Source: Polytrichum commune (lineage: Eukaryota > Streptophyta > Polytrichopsida > Polytrichales > Polytrichaceae). Taken from it: a stretch of DNA of 64,000 nucleotides. The notes under the pieces are model-generated. The model worked only from the letters and a program-made list of their open reading frames with translations. It made no database searches and had not been told where the DNA came from. The stretch is taken from NCBI GenBank assembly GCA_950295325.1, contig OX485804.1, positions 12,834,001 through 12,898,000 of the forward strand, in the 5' to 3' direction. Shown piece by piece: positions 46,690-58,990 of the stretch. Made by a program: the position numbers and the translations under genes. How positions within the stretch are numbered: position 1 is the stretch's first letter; every line of letters begins with the position of its first letter.

Positions 46690-47000
46690 TCTTGCAGAGA
46701 GGCGATTGCTCGAGTGGTAATGGCACACAAGAAGGCAGGTTGGAGACTTACCTGGGTGGGCTCGATCCCATGGATTCCTATGAGGTATGAAATTTCATCT
46801 TCATATTCCCATAGCGTGTCAATGCTCAAAATTAATATGCAACGAATTCTACCAGCATATTTATCATCTCAGCTCTTTCTAACTTTTTTGGGTACAAAAG
46901 CTGTTGTTAAAAAATAAAATCAGTGACCACAAGTGGAATCGTGAACTACACTTCACATCCTATAACAAGGGCTGTTGTTAGAAGAGCAACTTTCTTCGAA
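46690..47000 (+). repeat. Shared patch downstream of AP2 gene B (SINE-like head)
   Basis: Counterpart of 40862-41180. It has the clearest tRNA-like boxes of the family: GATTGCTCGAGTGGTAATGG (box A-like) and GGCTCGATCCC (box B-like), spaced about 55 bases apart. Confidence 0.5.
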
Positions 47001-47388
47001 AACGCGTAGTCATGAACGTACAATATGTATCAACCATTACTATATATATTAGAGAAAATATGCAATGTTCTAAAGAGTTCATCTACATAGAGAAGTCCAT
47101 CTCTGCAAAATAAGTTGGTGCAACTGAAATCGGTCACCTCCAAGTTTCATTGCAATTCCACAACCCACATGTTCACCAATAGGGAACATTGTCGGCAACG
47201 CAACTGAAACCATAGAGATGTTTGCATGACTTCCCTTCAAACCCGGATGCAAAAAACCTCCACTTGAAGGACCCATTTTAAGAACTCAATTCCCACTTGA
47301 AGGAGCTTGGTGCGGATCCAAAGGCATACCATCAAAATCAAGTTTAAGCACCCCATATAAACATCTAAGTGCGTTCAAAAAACAATTC

Positions 47389-48234
47389 TCAATTGGCTAG
47401 TTGAATGTACAGTTGAGTTGGAGGCGCTAGGTCGCGAGGGCCTTCAAAATTCGAAGTGGTTTGTTTTCCATGATAGATGACCGCAACACCAAATGCTTGA
47501 GCAGCTTCCTCTTGAGTGTCAAAGTTACCGATCCACGTCTCCTTTTTTTTAGATAGCCTGATTTCAGCAACCCAAGGGTGCTTTCGTTCGGGCCGCCAAC
47601 GCACTCCTTTGCAACATCTGATTGGTCCACACAATTGTCGTTCCAAGTCTTGAGCCATCTGACGTGTGACTGTTCTTTGAATAACCCATTGTCTAGGACA
47701 ATCTTGTGTCAAAAATCTTGTTCCCTGAAGATCAAACACGTTTGACTGAAAAACCACATGCATATCCACATTGTTAGCATGTTTCCAAGCAGCATATGCA
47801 TTGGTGAAATATGTAGACAACAGACATGCATGTCTTTGTACAATCGATGGCTCAAATTTCAGATTTGTGCTGAAAGGCTCGATGAAAGGCCCAAAACTAC
47901 CGCAACGTTCGTACGTGACTGAATCATACACAGTAGTATGTCGGGGTTTGAGCGAGGAGAGATCGATCTTTTCATGTGATTGTCCAATTTTCGCAGAGGA
48001 CATGAATATTCTTGAGCCCAATTCAAGGACGGCCTTCGATATCACACTTAAGAAATGGGTTCCTACATTTGGCCGAACAGAGCCTTGACTGTCCTTTGAA
48101 GTTATCAAAATAGTATATTGGACAACGTGATACGTATCGTTCAATTGTGTCGAGCCTTCTAGTCTATAAGATCCATTTTCTAGTGCCGATCCACTATATG
48201 TGGAATTTCTGAAGTCTATATTAGCTATAGACAT
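47389..48234 (-). CDS. AP2/ERF-domain transcription factor, copy B
   Basis: A single minus-strand exon of 281 residues, ATG at 48234 to TGA at 47391-47389, is about three quarters identical to copy A by eye over its whole length without frameshift. The AP2 domain lies at about residues 207-265. It keeps KGVRWRPERKHPWVAEI and WIGNFDTQEEAAQAF, but has CCKG where copy A has RYKG, and FGVAV where copy A has FDVAA; both changes are at usually conserved positions. DNA binding may therefore be altered or weakened. The N-terminal 200 residues align with copy A, including an HACLLSTY-TNA-AAWKHANN block. The open frame in a segment whose NPC part is broken suggests the gene was kept under selection or is young. 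Function is inferred from the domain only. Confidence 0.8.
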   Translation of the reverse strand: MSIANIDFRNSTYSGSALENGSYRLEGSTQLNDTYHVVQYTILITSKDSQGSVRPNVGTHFLSVISKAVLELGSRIFMSSAKIGQSHEKIDLSSLKPRHTTVYDSVTYERCGSFGPFIEPFSTNLKFEPSIVQRHACLLSTYFTNAYAAWKHANNVDMHVVFQSNVFDLQGTRFLTQDCPRQWVIQRTVTRQMAQDLERQLCGPIRCCKGVRWRPERKHPWVAEIRLSKKKETWIGNFDTQEEAAQAFGVAVIYHGKQTTSNFEGPRDLAPPTQLYIQLAN

Positions 48235-48465
48235 GAGATTGCAGAATTCTGATAATTGTGAGACTAGGGGCCATCAGTGGCTGAAATATACTTTGTCTGG
48301 AAACTGCAGATTGTCAATCAATTGTCAATGGATTCATGCCATATTAGACTTGTCGCAAATACATCAAAGGAAGTCCAAACGGATGGTCTGAATGATGTTC
48401 AACCTACTCGCCCCCTCCATGGACTTTCTAAAGAGCGACAGGTGAGCAAATGAGAAGCTGTGACT

Positions 48466-48840
48466 TAGAGTTTGTTTAGACTATGGTGAAGAAGTGCGCA
48501 GATCAAGAATTTTAGGGGATTGTAGCACTAAGATTGGTTTCTACACCAACCAGGGGTTTACGCCACAGCCATGACTTCTCCAGTGGAGAACTCAAGCATT
48601 AATGGAAAAATGACATGGATGTCACCATAGCAACACTTTTGCTAGCAGAGTCCTCTGGAAGTTTCTTGGGCAACTTCAAAATCCTTGGACATGAATCTTT
48701 CTTTCTTTCTTTCTTTCTTTCTTTATTTTACCCTTTTGTCATTATTGCCATACCCACCATTGCCGCATATAGCCTTGTTTTGGGTGGACAAGACAAAGTC
48801 TTGACCACCCTGCACGTCATCACCGTAGTCTAAACCGGCC
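48466..48840. mobile_element. Possible Tourist-like MITE
   Basis: The left end GAGTTTGTTTAGACTATGGT and the complement of the right end, GGCCGGTTTAGACTACGGT, form an imperfect terminal inverted repeat like that of the MITE at 30062-30580. A (TTTC)n microsatellite lies inside at about 48690-48724. TTA precedes the left end but does not follow the right one. Confidence 0.5.
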
Positions 48841-49017
48841 ATCATTATAGCAACAAAAAATCCACCTCTTCAAACCATTAATGCAGGATAAGTGACACTC
48901 ACGAACAAAATCCAAAGATTATGGATGAAATGCACAAAAAGCACAAAAGCTACATAGATTTACAAAAGCACAAAAAGTGCACTTCAATGGGTGACCGCCC
49001 AAATTGTTTTACAAGCA

Positions 49018-49603
49018 ATGACAAACAGGGTTGTCTATCCCGACGTCATGACGGTGTCGTGCCGTCATGACGTGTCGTGTCGTGACGGACCCCTCCGTCA
49101 CGACACAATAGGGTCCACGTAGGGTCAACCTAGGGGGCAGCTAGTAGGGTGGGTAAAATACTTACCTTCTTGCCAAGGTGGCATCCTATGTGGCAGAAAA
49201 GGCCGACATGGATGTGGATATGCCTAGCGCCAGGTAAACCATTTTGCCATTCTGTTTATCATTCTGTTAAAATCAAAGTAGTAAAATATAACTAAGGAGG
49301 GTGTGGGGCGGACGGGGGACGAGGGTGGGCGTACGGGGGGAACGGGGGCGGACGGGGGCGGGAATGGGGGCGGACGGGCGCTAGTAAATTTTTCCTCACT
49401 TTACCTCTACTTTGCTGACATGTCATCACACGTGGACATCTTACATCCTACGTGTCCGAAATGGGGTAATGTAATTACACACAGAATTCGGTAAAATTCA
49501 AGTCCGTCAGGATAAAGACAACATCCGGCATAATGTCGTGACGGCACGACATTATGCCGAGATTAGCCTCCGTCACGACACAATAGACAACCCTGATGAC
49601 AAA
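49018..49603. mobile_element. hAT MITE, 570 bp, with perfect 8-bp target duplication
   Basis: The body 49026-49595 has perfect 13-bp terminal inverted repeats (CAGGGTTGTCTAT and ATAGACAACCCTG). It is flanked by ATGACAAA at 49018-49025 and 49596-49603. Its left about 293 bp and right about 275 bp are nearly identical to the two ends of the 4.5-kb hAT element at 21575-26102, joined through a GGGGCGGACGGG-rich stretch. It has no transposase and must have been moved in trans. Confidence 0.93.
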
Positions 49604-51712
49604 TAGTGGTAAGTTTATAATAAGTGTTGGTGACAATACACGGGTGGTTTAGAATCAATATTGAGCAAGACAAATAGAATTGGTGACACTAAATACAAAT
49701 CCAAAGAGCATAAGTTACTTATTTCCTAAGTCAAGAATTATAGGAGCAAACATCAAAAATTGACTTGCATGTGTTTCTTATGGATAGATGCAATTGATCT
49801 TTGAATGGTCATAGCATCCATATGCTTTAGAATTAATTAGGAGGCGATATTGGTGGCTTCAATGAGAGCACAAGAAGCTCTAAAAGATAGACTATTGTGG
49901 GAAAATAATCAAGATTTCACAGTGATATCATCATTTGTTTCTTGGACCTCAAATGTTATAAAGTGTGTGCTCACCTCGGGATGGGGGGGGGTGGACTCTT
50001 CATGCCACATAGTACGAACTAAAATGAGTGTAGGAAGAGGCATTAATTGAGGCATTAGCATACACAGTTACATAAGGGAGAGAGATATTGTTTTTTCTCT
50101 AGTGAGTACATCCAAAAAGGCTATTTAAAAATATGAAGTTTAGGCAGATGTACAAAAGGGGATTTGTAAGGTGAAGAAAAAAACTTGACAATAGATGTCT
50201 TAGTGTCATCCAATTCATGATTTTATCCACTATTGTCAGATCATAATAGTCATGAATGACTAATATGTCCATTCTTGTTAGGATTTTCATTTTGGGTTCT
50301 ACATGATTGCAAAGTGGAGGCTCTTGGAGTGCTCCTAGGCCCCCTTGAGTTTTGCTCTTCATATTGTGGCTAAGTTATTATGCTCTTGTCTTTGTTTGTT
50401 CAATGCAATTGTTGAGTTGCATCCTATGAATGAAAAAATGTTCAATGCTTTTTCCATTGGAAAGTGAAAGTGAACTTCAAATGTAATAAAGGCATATTTA
50501 ATTTATGTATCATATCTTGTATAAGTAATGGAGGCATTCATCACTTTGTAATGGAAAAGCTTAGTATAAACACATGAGTCCAATTTCTAGCTTGAAGTCA
50601 GTCATTTATGCTCCCAATGAAGAGTCCACCCATTGGGGTACCCACAATATTATCCCAATCTTTCACTATTATGGATTCTTTGTTATTAGTGTGGCCCACA
50701 GTATTTACCAAAATCAATGTAGTGGAAGTCATGTGGCGTCAAACAAACCTTGATAAGTTTACAGTGCTACAATTTGTTGAATTCTAGGTGTATTCGATCT
50801 AATATATAAGCTTGAATTGCAACTTTAAATGATTGAGGAGTCATTCAACCCCTAAATCCTCAAGCAAAACAAAACTCAATTCAAAAAGTGATTGAAAATT
50901 TTGACTTGGTTTTAGAAGACATTTCACCTTTCTAATAAATTGATGATGATTATTTCTAAAACACATTCATATAAGTGTAATGATCGTAAATCTTCTTGAG
51001 CCTCACAACTTCAATTAAAGAATTTGACTTCAAATATTCATAAGATAATAACAAAATAGAGTTGAGGGTCCATATTTTGTCAGAGTTGTCCCAAATTATG
51101 TGCTTTCAAATTGTGGAAGAGTTACAAATACATACTAAACTTGGGAGTCACAACAAAACTCTGGACTTTTAATAAGAAAGTTAACATAGAGACACAACGC
51201 ACTCAAACTTCTATAGACAACAAGCATTATACTAAATTTCAAATAAACTTGAATCATTATAGATTAGAAAGGTAATCTCCTTCACATGTTCCAAGTTTCA
51301 TCTCAATTCATTCAATCTATGTATCCCATCCATGGCTCCAAAGTCAAAAAATTGTCAATTTTAGTTCCTTGGTCATTTGGGTGCCAATATAGTAATTATA
51401 ATGGTGTTTATGTTTGATTGGACTATGAACTTTGTTGCTTCAAAATTAGAGTGTGACCTTTATGTACATAAGAGTTAGCTTACCTTACCCATATATATGG
51501 ACCTTACCTTCATGTCACGGTAAGGGATAAATTGTATGGAGCAAACCGGGGCATCAAAGTCCAAAACATTATTTGGGCTCCATAAATGGGTATGTGCTCA
51601 TTATGGCTCATTGACTTCTCACCCCCCTAAGTTTCATAACTTATTATTATGTTTTTACGGAATGGAACAAAGCATTCTTTATTGCCGCTTGCCCCCCCCC
51701 CCCCTTCCTATG
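49604..51712. other. AT-rich spacer
   Basis: The first about 90 bp are an inverted piece of the dispersed repeat seen at 43411-43790. A run of C bases lies at about 51691-51704. No gene is recognised. Confidence 0.45.
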
Positions 51713-52562
51713 TACAGTCTAACCTTGATAATGTCACACCATCCATTTCACCAAAAAGAGTGATATAAACAAGGTGTGACATATTTGATAATGTCACATT
51801 TTGAAGATTTGTGCATAATGTGATATTATCAAAAAAATAGGTAGAAAATCAAAATAAAATTACAATGTAAAAAAGAAAATAACAAATACGAGACTTCAAT
51901 GTTTTTGAATGTGAAATCTAATTCAAAATTGTGAATAACAACAAGAGCACATCATAATGTGTCATTGAGATCAGGTAAAGACCTCTCACTAGAGACAAAG
52001 AAGCTTCTAATGTCACATTGTTTTGTTGATGTTAAATGTGCAACACCAATTCTAATGAGTTTGTCATGGATTTTTTCCATTCCTAACAACTCCAGAGTGT
52101 TGAAAATCTAAGAACCTTGGCTAGCCATAAAATTCAAAACATCTTTAGCATATTTTTGTGCATCGCTTAGCTTCACTACTTTAGACTCATCATCACTGCT
52201 ATCAACAATCAATGGGTCTACTTCCATGGAATCAAAAACTTGTTCATCATCTTGCACTAATTGCACAAGCTTCTCAGTAAAATCATCTTCACCTTCAATG
52301 TTTATGTACTCCAAAGGACAAAGCTTTTCTACAGGACCCTTTTGGCTACTACAATTTGTCCATCCAACCATGACATACAATCCATCCATGCTTGGTATTA
52401 TCACATTTACACTACGGATTTTGGAAAAAAATAGTGATATTACCAAGGGTGATAGGGATAATAATGAGGGAGTTTTACACTATGAAAATCGGTTTCAAAC
52501 TTTTAGGTGACAATATCAAGGTGTTCTATTAACAAGGGTGACATTATCAAGGTTAGATTGTA
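51713..52562 (-). mobile_element. Tigger/pogo-like element, internally deleted
   Basis: The element 51715-52560 begins CAGTCTAACCTTGATAATGT and ends with the inverted form ATTATCAAGGTTAGATTG, with TA on both sides (51713-51714 and 52561-52562), as expected for the Tc1/mariner superfamily. A minus-strand frame at 52446-52108 encodes an acidic stretch followed by KVVKLSDAQKYAKDVLNFM, which matches the C-terminal VKLSDAKHHASLLFNFL of the relic at 17850-19401. Most of the transposase is missing. Confidence 0.82.
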
Positions 52563-53555
52563 TACATATATATACATATAAAATATGCACAAAGCTCTCA
52601 TGATGTGAGGTCCTTTTACCACTCCACTTGCCTAGTCAAACCTATGCATATAATGAAGAGCTTGAATTAGAGGATAGCATGCATAGGGATTGAATGAAAA
52701 AGTGGGTAACATGTGACGGCATAACTTGATGTGGGAGGTGGCAATCCACAATGGATAGGAGCATTTCAAGGCATTAAAAAAAAATTGCCACCCTTCCATG
52801 GAACTTGCCACCGTTAACTTGACGTCAATCTTTAACGTGCCATAACTTAGATCCTACATGAGTCATCCTCAACAAGTTCATACATCATGGGCATATAAGC
52901 ATTTAAAGCTATATTAATTAATACAATCAAGAGCTTGGCCAATGATTGTCTAAAGAGAAGGAGAAATCTTACTTTCAACTCTCATAATGATTGTTCTTAT
53001 CATGGCGGTATTGTCAACCATGGCAATGAACATGGAGTTTAATTATGGGGTGACTCAGATTTTTATCCCTCTTTCCACATGTCATTCGGTGCTTCTCTAT
53101 GCTCCTCCGGTTGATGCTTAAGCTTATTAACTTAAATCAATGAAAAACCTAACATCTATTGGCTTCCTGGTTATTTTCCCTAAGTTTCTATAAGCAATTG
53201 GTTACAAAATAACAAATAAAATAAGAGCTCGGTTCACATACTAAGTTTAATGCAATTTGCACACTAATTCAAATTTGATTACTACATATGATTAAAAATA
53301 AATAAATAATCATTTCAAATCATATTTTGAAAGAAATCAGAAGTATTCAAGTATGAAAACATGAAACACCCCCAATAATACATGAAAACAACAACCAAAA
53401 ATATCAAATAAGCACTCAAAAATATGAAATCGGCACCCTTAAACATCAAATAAACATTCCAAAACATTGAAACAACACTTAACAAAAGACAGTGACAAAG
53501 GGGGAAAAAAAATGAACACACTCATGTATAAAGTAAACACCATAAAATATCATTG
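52563..53555. other. AT-rich spacer
   Basis: Nothing gene-like is seen. Confidence 0.4.
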
Positions 53556-53626
53556 GCAGGATTTGAACCTGGCCTAGCCCTCCTTCATTAGAAGGCCAAG
53601 GATGCTCACCTCATCACATTTGGATG
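53556..53626 (-). repeat. tRNA-like sequence, possible SINE head or tRNA relic
   Basis: The minus strand has a box B-like GGTTCAAATCC within an imperfect T-arm and a possible CCTT-CTAATGA-AGG anticodon arm. No complete acceptor stem, poly-A tail or target duplication is seen. Confidence 0.3.
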
Positions 53627-53875
53627 AGTTGAAATTTGATTTGAAGTTTGCTAAAAAAAATGTATATAATAATAAATTAACATAAATATTACATACAAGA
53701 CTATGAAATCATAGTATCATGTTCATCCTCTATACAAGGTTGGCTATTAAGATATATTTCTAGGTGAGAACTCAAATACCTTCACTTAGGAGAATTTTGT
53801 CATAGCTTAATAGCAGCAACCAAAATGTGATCAAATTCATTCAATGGCCCCTCTACACCCACCCTTCGCACATTT

Positions 53876-55860
53876 TCAAGATGTTTTATATTTAAATGAT
53901 TTAAATGATTTAAATTTTGTCTTAATCACATTTTGCAATGACAAAGCCCTTTCACAAATAGCCACACTAACACAATGACATTTTACAATATCAGCTAAAA
54001 TCAAAATGTTCACATACTTCACTTGCAAAATAAAAGTCCATGTTACGATGGTCCAAAGATTTCTAAATATTTTATCATTCCAATCCATCATTCCTTGCAA
54101 TTTAAAATCAAAAAATTAAGTAACTCCCTTTTACATGCATTAGAATTTACAAGTGGTGAAAGACTCTTTACCCCAACCTCCTTTTGCACTCCATAATGTT
54201 TCAAAAAAAAATCTAACTCTATCACACCCCATGGAGCCAAACCCACTATCATTAACAACATATCACATGGATTAAGAATTTTAAAAGCTTAAATTAGATC
54301 GTTGTCTTGGAAACGTGCCTCCAAGGCTTCGATAATGGATTCAACATATGACTATGAAAAAACAATACACTTTCTGAATCAACAAATGTTCTATGTCTTA
54401 TCATGTCATTTCCATAGAAATTTGCACTTCTAATCTCATAGAAAAATATCTGAATATATTTACCTTGAGGGTCATGGTCTAAAATGACATGATAACAATA
54501 ACTTCATTGAAGGTTTCTTTAATTAAGTCAGTATTATCCACAACATACAACATGCAAATAGACGAAATTTCTATTTTAACAAGTGGTCTAAAACTTGTCA
54601 CATCTACAAATTTATACTAAAAAAATCTTAGACAAGATAATCAAACCATGAAGCAAATCAACAAAAAAATTGTATATATTTGAATTTCTCAATTTTGTCA
54701 TAAAGAATAAGGTTAACCCATCATCTTTTTTCTTTGGCACATTACAAAAATATATCAATGCAAACTCCAAATAATCATAAATGTGGATATTGCCTACAAT
54801 CTATAAAACCATGTAATCTTATAATATATTTTGATAGTTTTTTATGCGTCATTCATATATATTTATATTTATATTTATTAAAAGTACATTTATTTTCCAA
54901 AATTCCTAATATATGCAATCAAAGAGTTCACCATAGTATCAATTTTAGTTGAAAAAAACTTGCACTCTGTAGACTTTGTAGCCTCTAAATATATTAATTT
55001 GGTCCTATGAGCAATGCAATGAACTAATGTAACAAATGGGTTGATTTTCTTAAATCTGGTTGTCACACCTAATCTTTGCCCCAACATTGTAGTTGCCCCA
55101 TCAGATCCAAATCTAACACAATTTTGCATGTTCATATCCCATTCTTCAATTGATTTAAGCAAACAATCATAAATAATTTGTGTAATTCTTTTACCACCAA
55201 GATTTTCAAATAACTCCAAAAAACAGCTATAAGTATTTTTTTCTTCAACAAAAGTAGCAAAGACTACTACATGATATGTTACATTAGTAATTTTGGAAAA
55301 TAAATGTACTTTTAATACTTTTAATACTTATAATGCAATCAATATTAGTAGATTCATTTATCATCAAACTAAAGAATTTTGAATTTCTAATCCTATCCAA
55401 AATCAATTTTTGAAGGACATTCAAAATACAAAATAACATTTAAGAATGATACATTGATTTAATACAACTTGTTTTACTTGCAACTAGAAGTTCACATAGA
55501 GCTGCATATTTTTTGAAAGAAATTGTCTCCCTTCTCAAAAAAAAATGTAGCTCTAACTAAGGTTAGAAGGGCCTCGTCACAACATTTATTAATTATTTTA
55601 ATGTGTTTTTCCATAAATTAATATCCTTATATACTATCCAACTTACATTTTCATGTTTTTTAGGATTTTGTTGATCTTAAAAGATAGAAACTTTAATATA
55701 ATCATATTCATTGTTTTCATACACATTTTCAGTTGCTAATCTCTACATAGTTTGCAGAAAACTTTGCCCAATTTTGAATTATAATCTATCCAATTAAATT
55801 GCCCATACCATATATCTCTCCAAGCCCACTTTACTACATCAACATTGAATAGCTCTTATT
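53876..55860 (-). pseudogene. hAT-like (DUF4371-type) transposase pseudogene
   Basis: Minus-strand pieces read in order as a decayed transposase. Near 55793-55740 there is WIDYNSKLGKVFCKLCRD, like the N-terminal zinc-finger start of this group. At 55219-54890 there is VRFGSDGATTMLGQRLGVTT followed by PFVTLVHCIAHRTKL, the typical DG...M.G...GV...F......HCIAHR core. At 54100-53876 there is ILADIVKCHCVSVAICERAL followed by NVIKTKFKS, the hAT C-terminal dimerisation region. Stops and frameshifts separate the pieces, and no terminal repeats were found. It is a different lineage from the 21.6-26.1 kb element. Confidence 0.7.
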
Positions 55861-58490
55861 TTGGATAGGATGAAACTGATTGTGAAGGGGTCACCGCGTA
55901 AACCACAACATCAAATTGTCTCTCATTCGCAAACATACCCCTCATAGTTTTTTGTCTTTTAGTAGATTTTTTTTTTTACTGTAAAAATCCTACATCCAAA
56001 CACCAATATTCTCAAACGCTCAATGATGGTGCAAGAAATAAGAAATTGATTTTTCTTCACTGAAATAAATTCATTCAATAAAATCACCAAATCACTTCAT
56101 TAAAAATTAAGTTTGAATAAAATTATACAGTGAAAAAAATCATTGAATAAATTTACTGCATAAACTTTGATGCAAGGAACAAGTAAACAACCCTGATGCA
56201 AGGATCAAGAAATCAATTACTATTCATTGAATAAAATCACCAAATCAATTCACTGAAAATAAACCTTGAATAAATTTATTCAATAAAAAATAAATCGTTG
56301 AATAACTTAACTAAATAAACGCTCAACATTGAAAATCAACCAAAAATCACAAGATAATCCGAACAATATACAAGCAATATCAAAATTTCTCAATGAAAGC
56401 AGATGAGCCTAGTGCTATTGTAACACAAAAACTTCCAACACCTGCAAAGAAAAACCAAAAATTATGACTTTATTCCAAACACACTACATCAAACACGTTT
56501 AAGAAAAATATGCAAAAAAATTCCTTAACCCTAAATAAATAAACTCACCAGTTTTTTAACAGCAACAAGCCAGTTTTATTCATCATATACCATTTCCTTC
56601 ACAAAAAAATTCTTGATCTTCACAAAATTTGTTAACAAAAGTTTGTAGATTGCTTTTGTTGCATGTGTTATGGTTATGGATACTCTCCCCTTTAAGTTTG
56701 TATGACCATACAACAACCCAAATTATTTTCTGTAAGCATAAGTTTACCAAAGTTTTATCATACTAATGGAAATATACTGACCACTTGCTTTGTCTAATTT
56801 GTTTGCCAACGTTCAACACAAGAGAGCATGGCTCTTAGAAGTCAACAAAAAAAAATTAAAAAAATAATGAAGTGGTATTATCACCTTCTCGAGGAAGTAA
56901 GTACATGATGCACAGTGGTCAAGATGAAACTTGCACATGTTAGGATCAATCAATTAGCAACTTATACATTTTTCCATAATTTTTTTAGATACTCAAAAAG
57001 TTACAGCCCAATACGCATTAGAAACCTCCAAATAGAGGCTTTATAGGAAGATTGATTGTAAGAGAATCATATCACTGAGTTCAGAGATTAGATTGTAGAC
57101 TACAATGTACCCATTGAACATGCCAATCTTAGCTGCAACAAGAGAAATTCGTACAATCAACAAAATAAAGAGTTGGGACTATGATTTTCAATATTGTGAG
57201 GGCGCAAACACTTGTTGAGGAAATGTTTAGACACAAAACCAACCAGGGGATCATAAATGAAGATTGTTGCAGTATGTTTGTTTATCCTTGTCATCATAGA
57301 GAGACACGCATAATACCTAACCACATGCTTTGTGTCCAATAGGTTAAATTATCTTGATCAAACTAGTGTTCAACTTCAAACCCAAATTCAAAAAACAAGG
57401 TCATGCATATTATAAAACGAAATTGTTCAGATGGTAGAAGCCTAGTGATAACTACAAGTTTGAAAATTGACAAATGTCATCAGCAATGCAAAGAATTAAG
57501 GACTTAGAATAACTTCCAATAGGAATGAGTTAATGAGCGTTGTGTGTTAGAATACATAGAATTTTGAAGCCTCACGATTAGGAGCAATTCGTCGTCTACA
57601 GAAAAATTGGGCTTCATGATCGACACCTTCAAAGGCATGACAACATAACTAAAACCTCAAAAAGATAACTCCATCTCCAATAGCTCATATGCTAGTAATG
57701 TTTTAATCCTACAAATTAAAATAGCTTCTGTAGGACTTAAAATTTATCAACGCATTACAATATCATGGAATGAGTTTCTCAAATACATCTTGCACAAGCA
57801 ATGATGCTCTATGTGTTTGTAAACACATATTTCTCAAAAGTGAGTTTGGCGTGAAGGTTCGGCCAATCATCTCAGTAGTACTTGACAGCCACACACTTCC
57901 TCTCCGCATTTAAAAGCAAAACATTATTTATCAACGGAGTAGAGAGTTGCACATCCAAAAAGCCACAAGGTCACCTGCAACCATGTCCCGCAGATCGTAC
58001 ACACCAAACCATCGCATCCTAAAGGTACGCCTCAAGTCCAACAAATTACTTTGACCGCTTCGCACGAACAAAACAACAATCACCTAATTAGAAAAACAAC
58101 GATCATGACCTACGACCTCCACAGCCACAATGTGCATTTAGCTAAAACTGACAACAACACCAAAACACATCATTACCAAAATTTTGGCCAAGCACATGAA
58201 ACAAAGGCAATGTTTCATTATCATCATATTCATATTCATATTCATATTCATGTTCATGGGAAGTGCATTCTATGGGAAGATCTTGAACATGTTGAAATCA
58301 AAGAAGCCAACTACATCTTTTTTTCCAAAACAAAAAGAAAAAGAATTGCAATTTGCAACTAAGAACCCTGACACATCCATCTCAGTTTTTTCCGAACAAA
58401 CTTGACTATAAAAAGGTAGTTTCCATCTTAAATCCAAGCTACTAAATATACAACAAGCATACTCTTCTTCTCACGCCTCACAAGTTAAGC
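55861..58490. other. AT-rich spacer with short open frames
   Basis: No gene is recognised. A hexamer-like (TTCATA)n run lies at about 58225-58255 inside an open plus frame (58051-58362) rich in His and Lys, which I take as chance. A 23-codon frame at 57985 (+) starting MSRRSYTPNHRILK has gene-like composition but no known match. Confidence 0.4.
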
Positions 58491-58497
58491 TCATCAG

Positions 58498-58990
58498 TAA
58501 CAACTCATCATGAGCATTATTACATGGTGAACATCAAACATGAACATGGAGATGAACTAGCCTGAGATCTGAAGTATAGATTTAGGAGCAGAATGAGATT
58601 TTTGCACAACACACAAGAAACTAAAGCAGTGACTCATCAACAACACTATCACATGGTGAACATCGAGATGAATTAGCCCGAGATCTAAAGTATAGATTTA
58701 GGAGCAAAAAGAGATTTTTGGGCAAACACAGAACACTGAAGCAATAACTCATCATCAACACTATCACATGGTGAACATCGAGATGAACTAGCCCGAGATC
58801 TAAAGTATAAGCTTAGGAGAAAAAAGGGATTTTTGGACAAACACAAAAAATTTGAAGTAATAACTCATCATTAGCACTATCACATGGTGAACATCAAGAT
58901 GGTCTAGCCCGAGATCTGAAGTATAGATTTAGGAGCAGAAAGAGATTTTTGGACAAACACAAAAAAATGAAGCAGTGTTGCATCATCATA
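58498..58990. repeat. Tandem array, about 116-bp unit, four copies
   Basis: Units start near 58502, 58630, 58746 and 58862 with AACTCATCAT-like sequence. Each contains ACATGGTGAACATC, TAGCCCGAGATCT-AAGTATA and GATTTTTGGACAAACAC or close forms. The first unit is longer by about 12 bases because of an AACATG-type internal expansion. Confidence 0.85.

Larger units (their letters stand above)
43868..48362. repeat. Segmental duplication, copy B, with a 1.4-kb insertion
   Basis: Same order as copy A: NPC exon 3 remnant, its 3' flank (to about 45085), then resumption near 46505 and on through the AP2 copy to about 48362. About 1.4 kb at 45086-46504 has no counterpart in copy A and includes CACTA-type MITE sequence. 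Confidence 0.82.

Noticed and set aside
53556..53626. A functional tRNA gene
   Set aside because: The T-arm is imperfect and no matching acceptor stem is visible; kept only as a low-confidence tRNA-like repeat.
58051..58362. 103-codon plus-strand frame with a His-Ile repeat
   Set aside because: The repeat comes from a TTCATA microsatellite; there are no conserved features.
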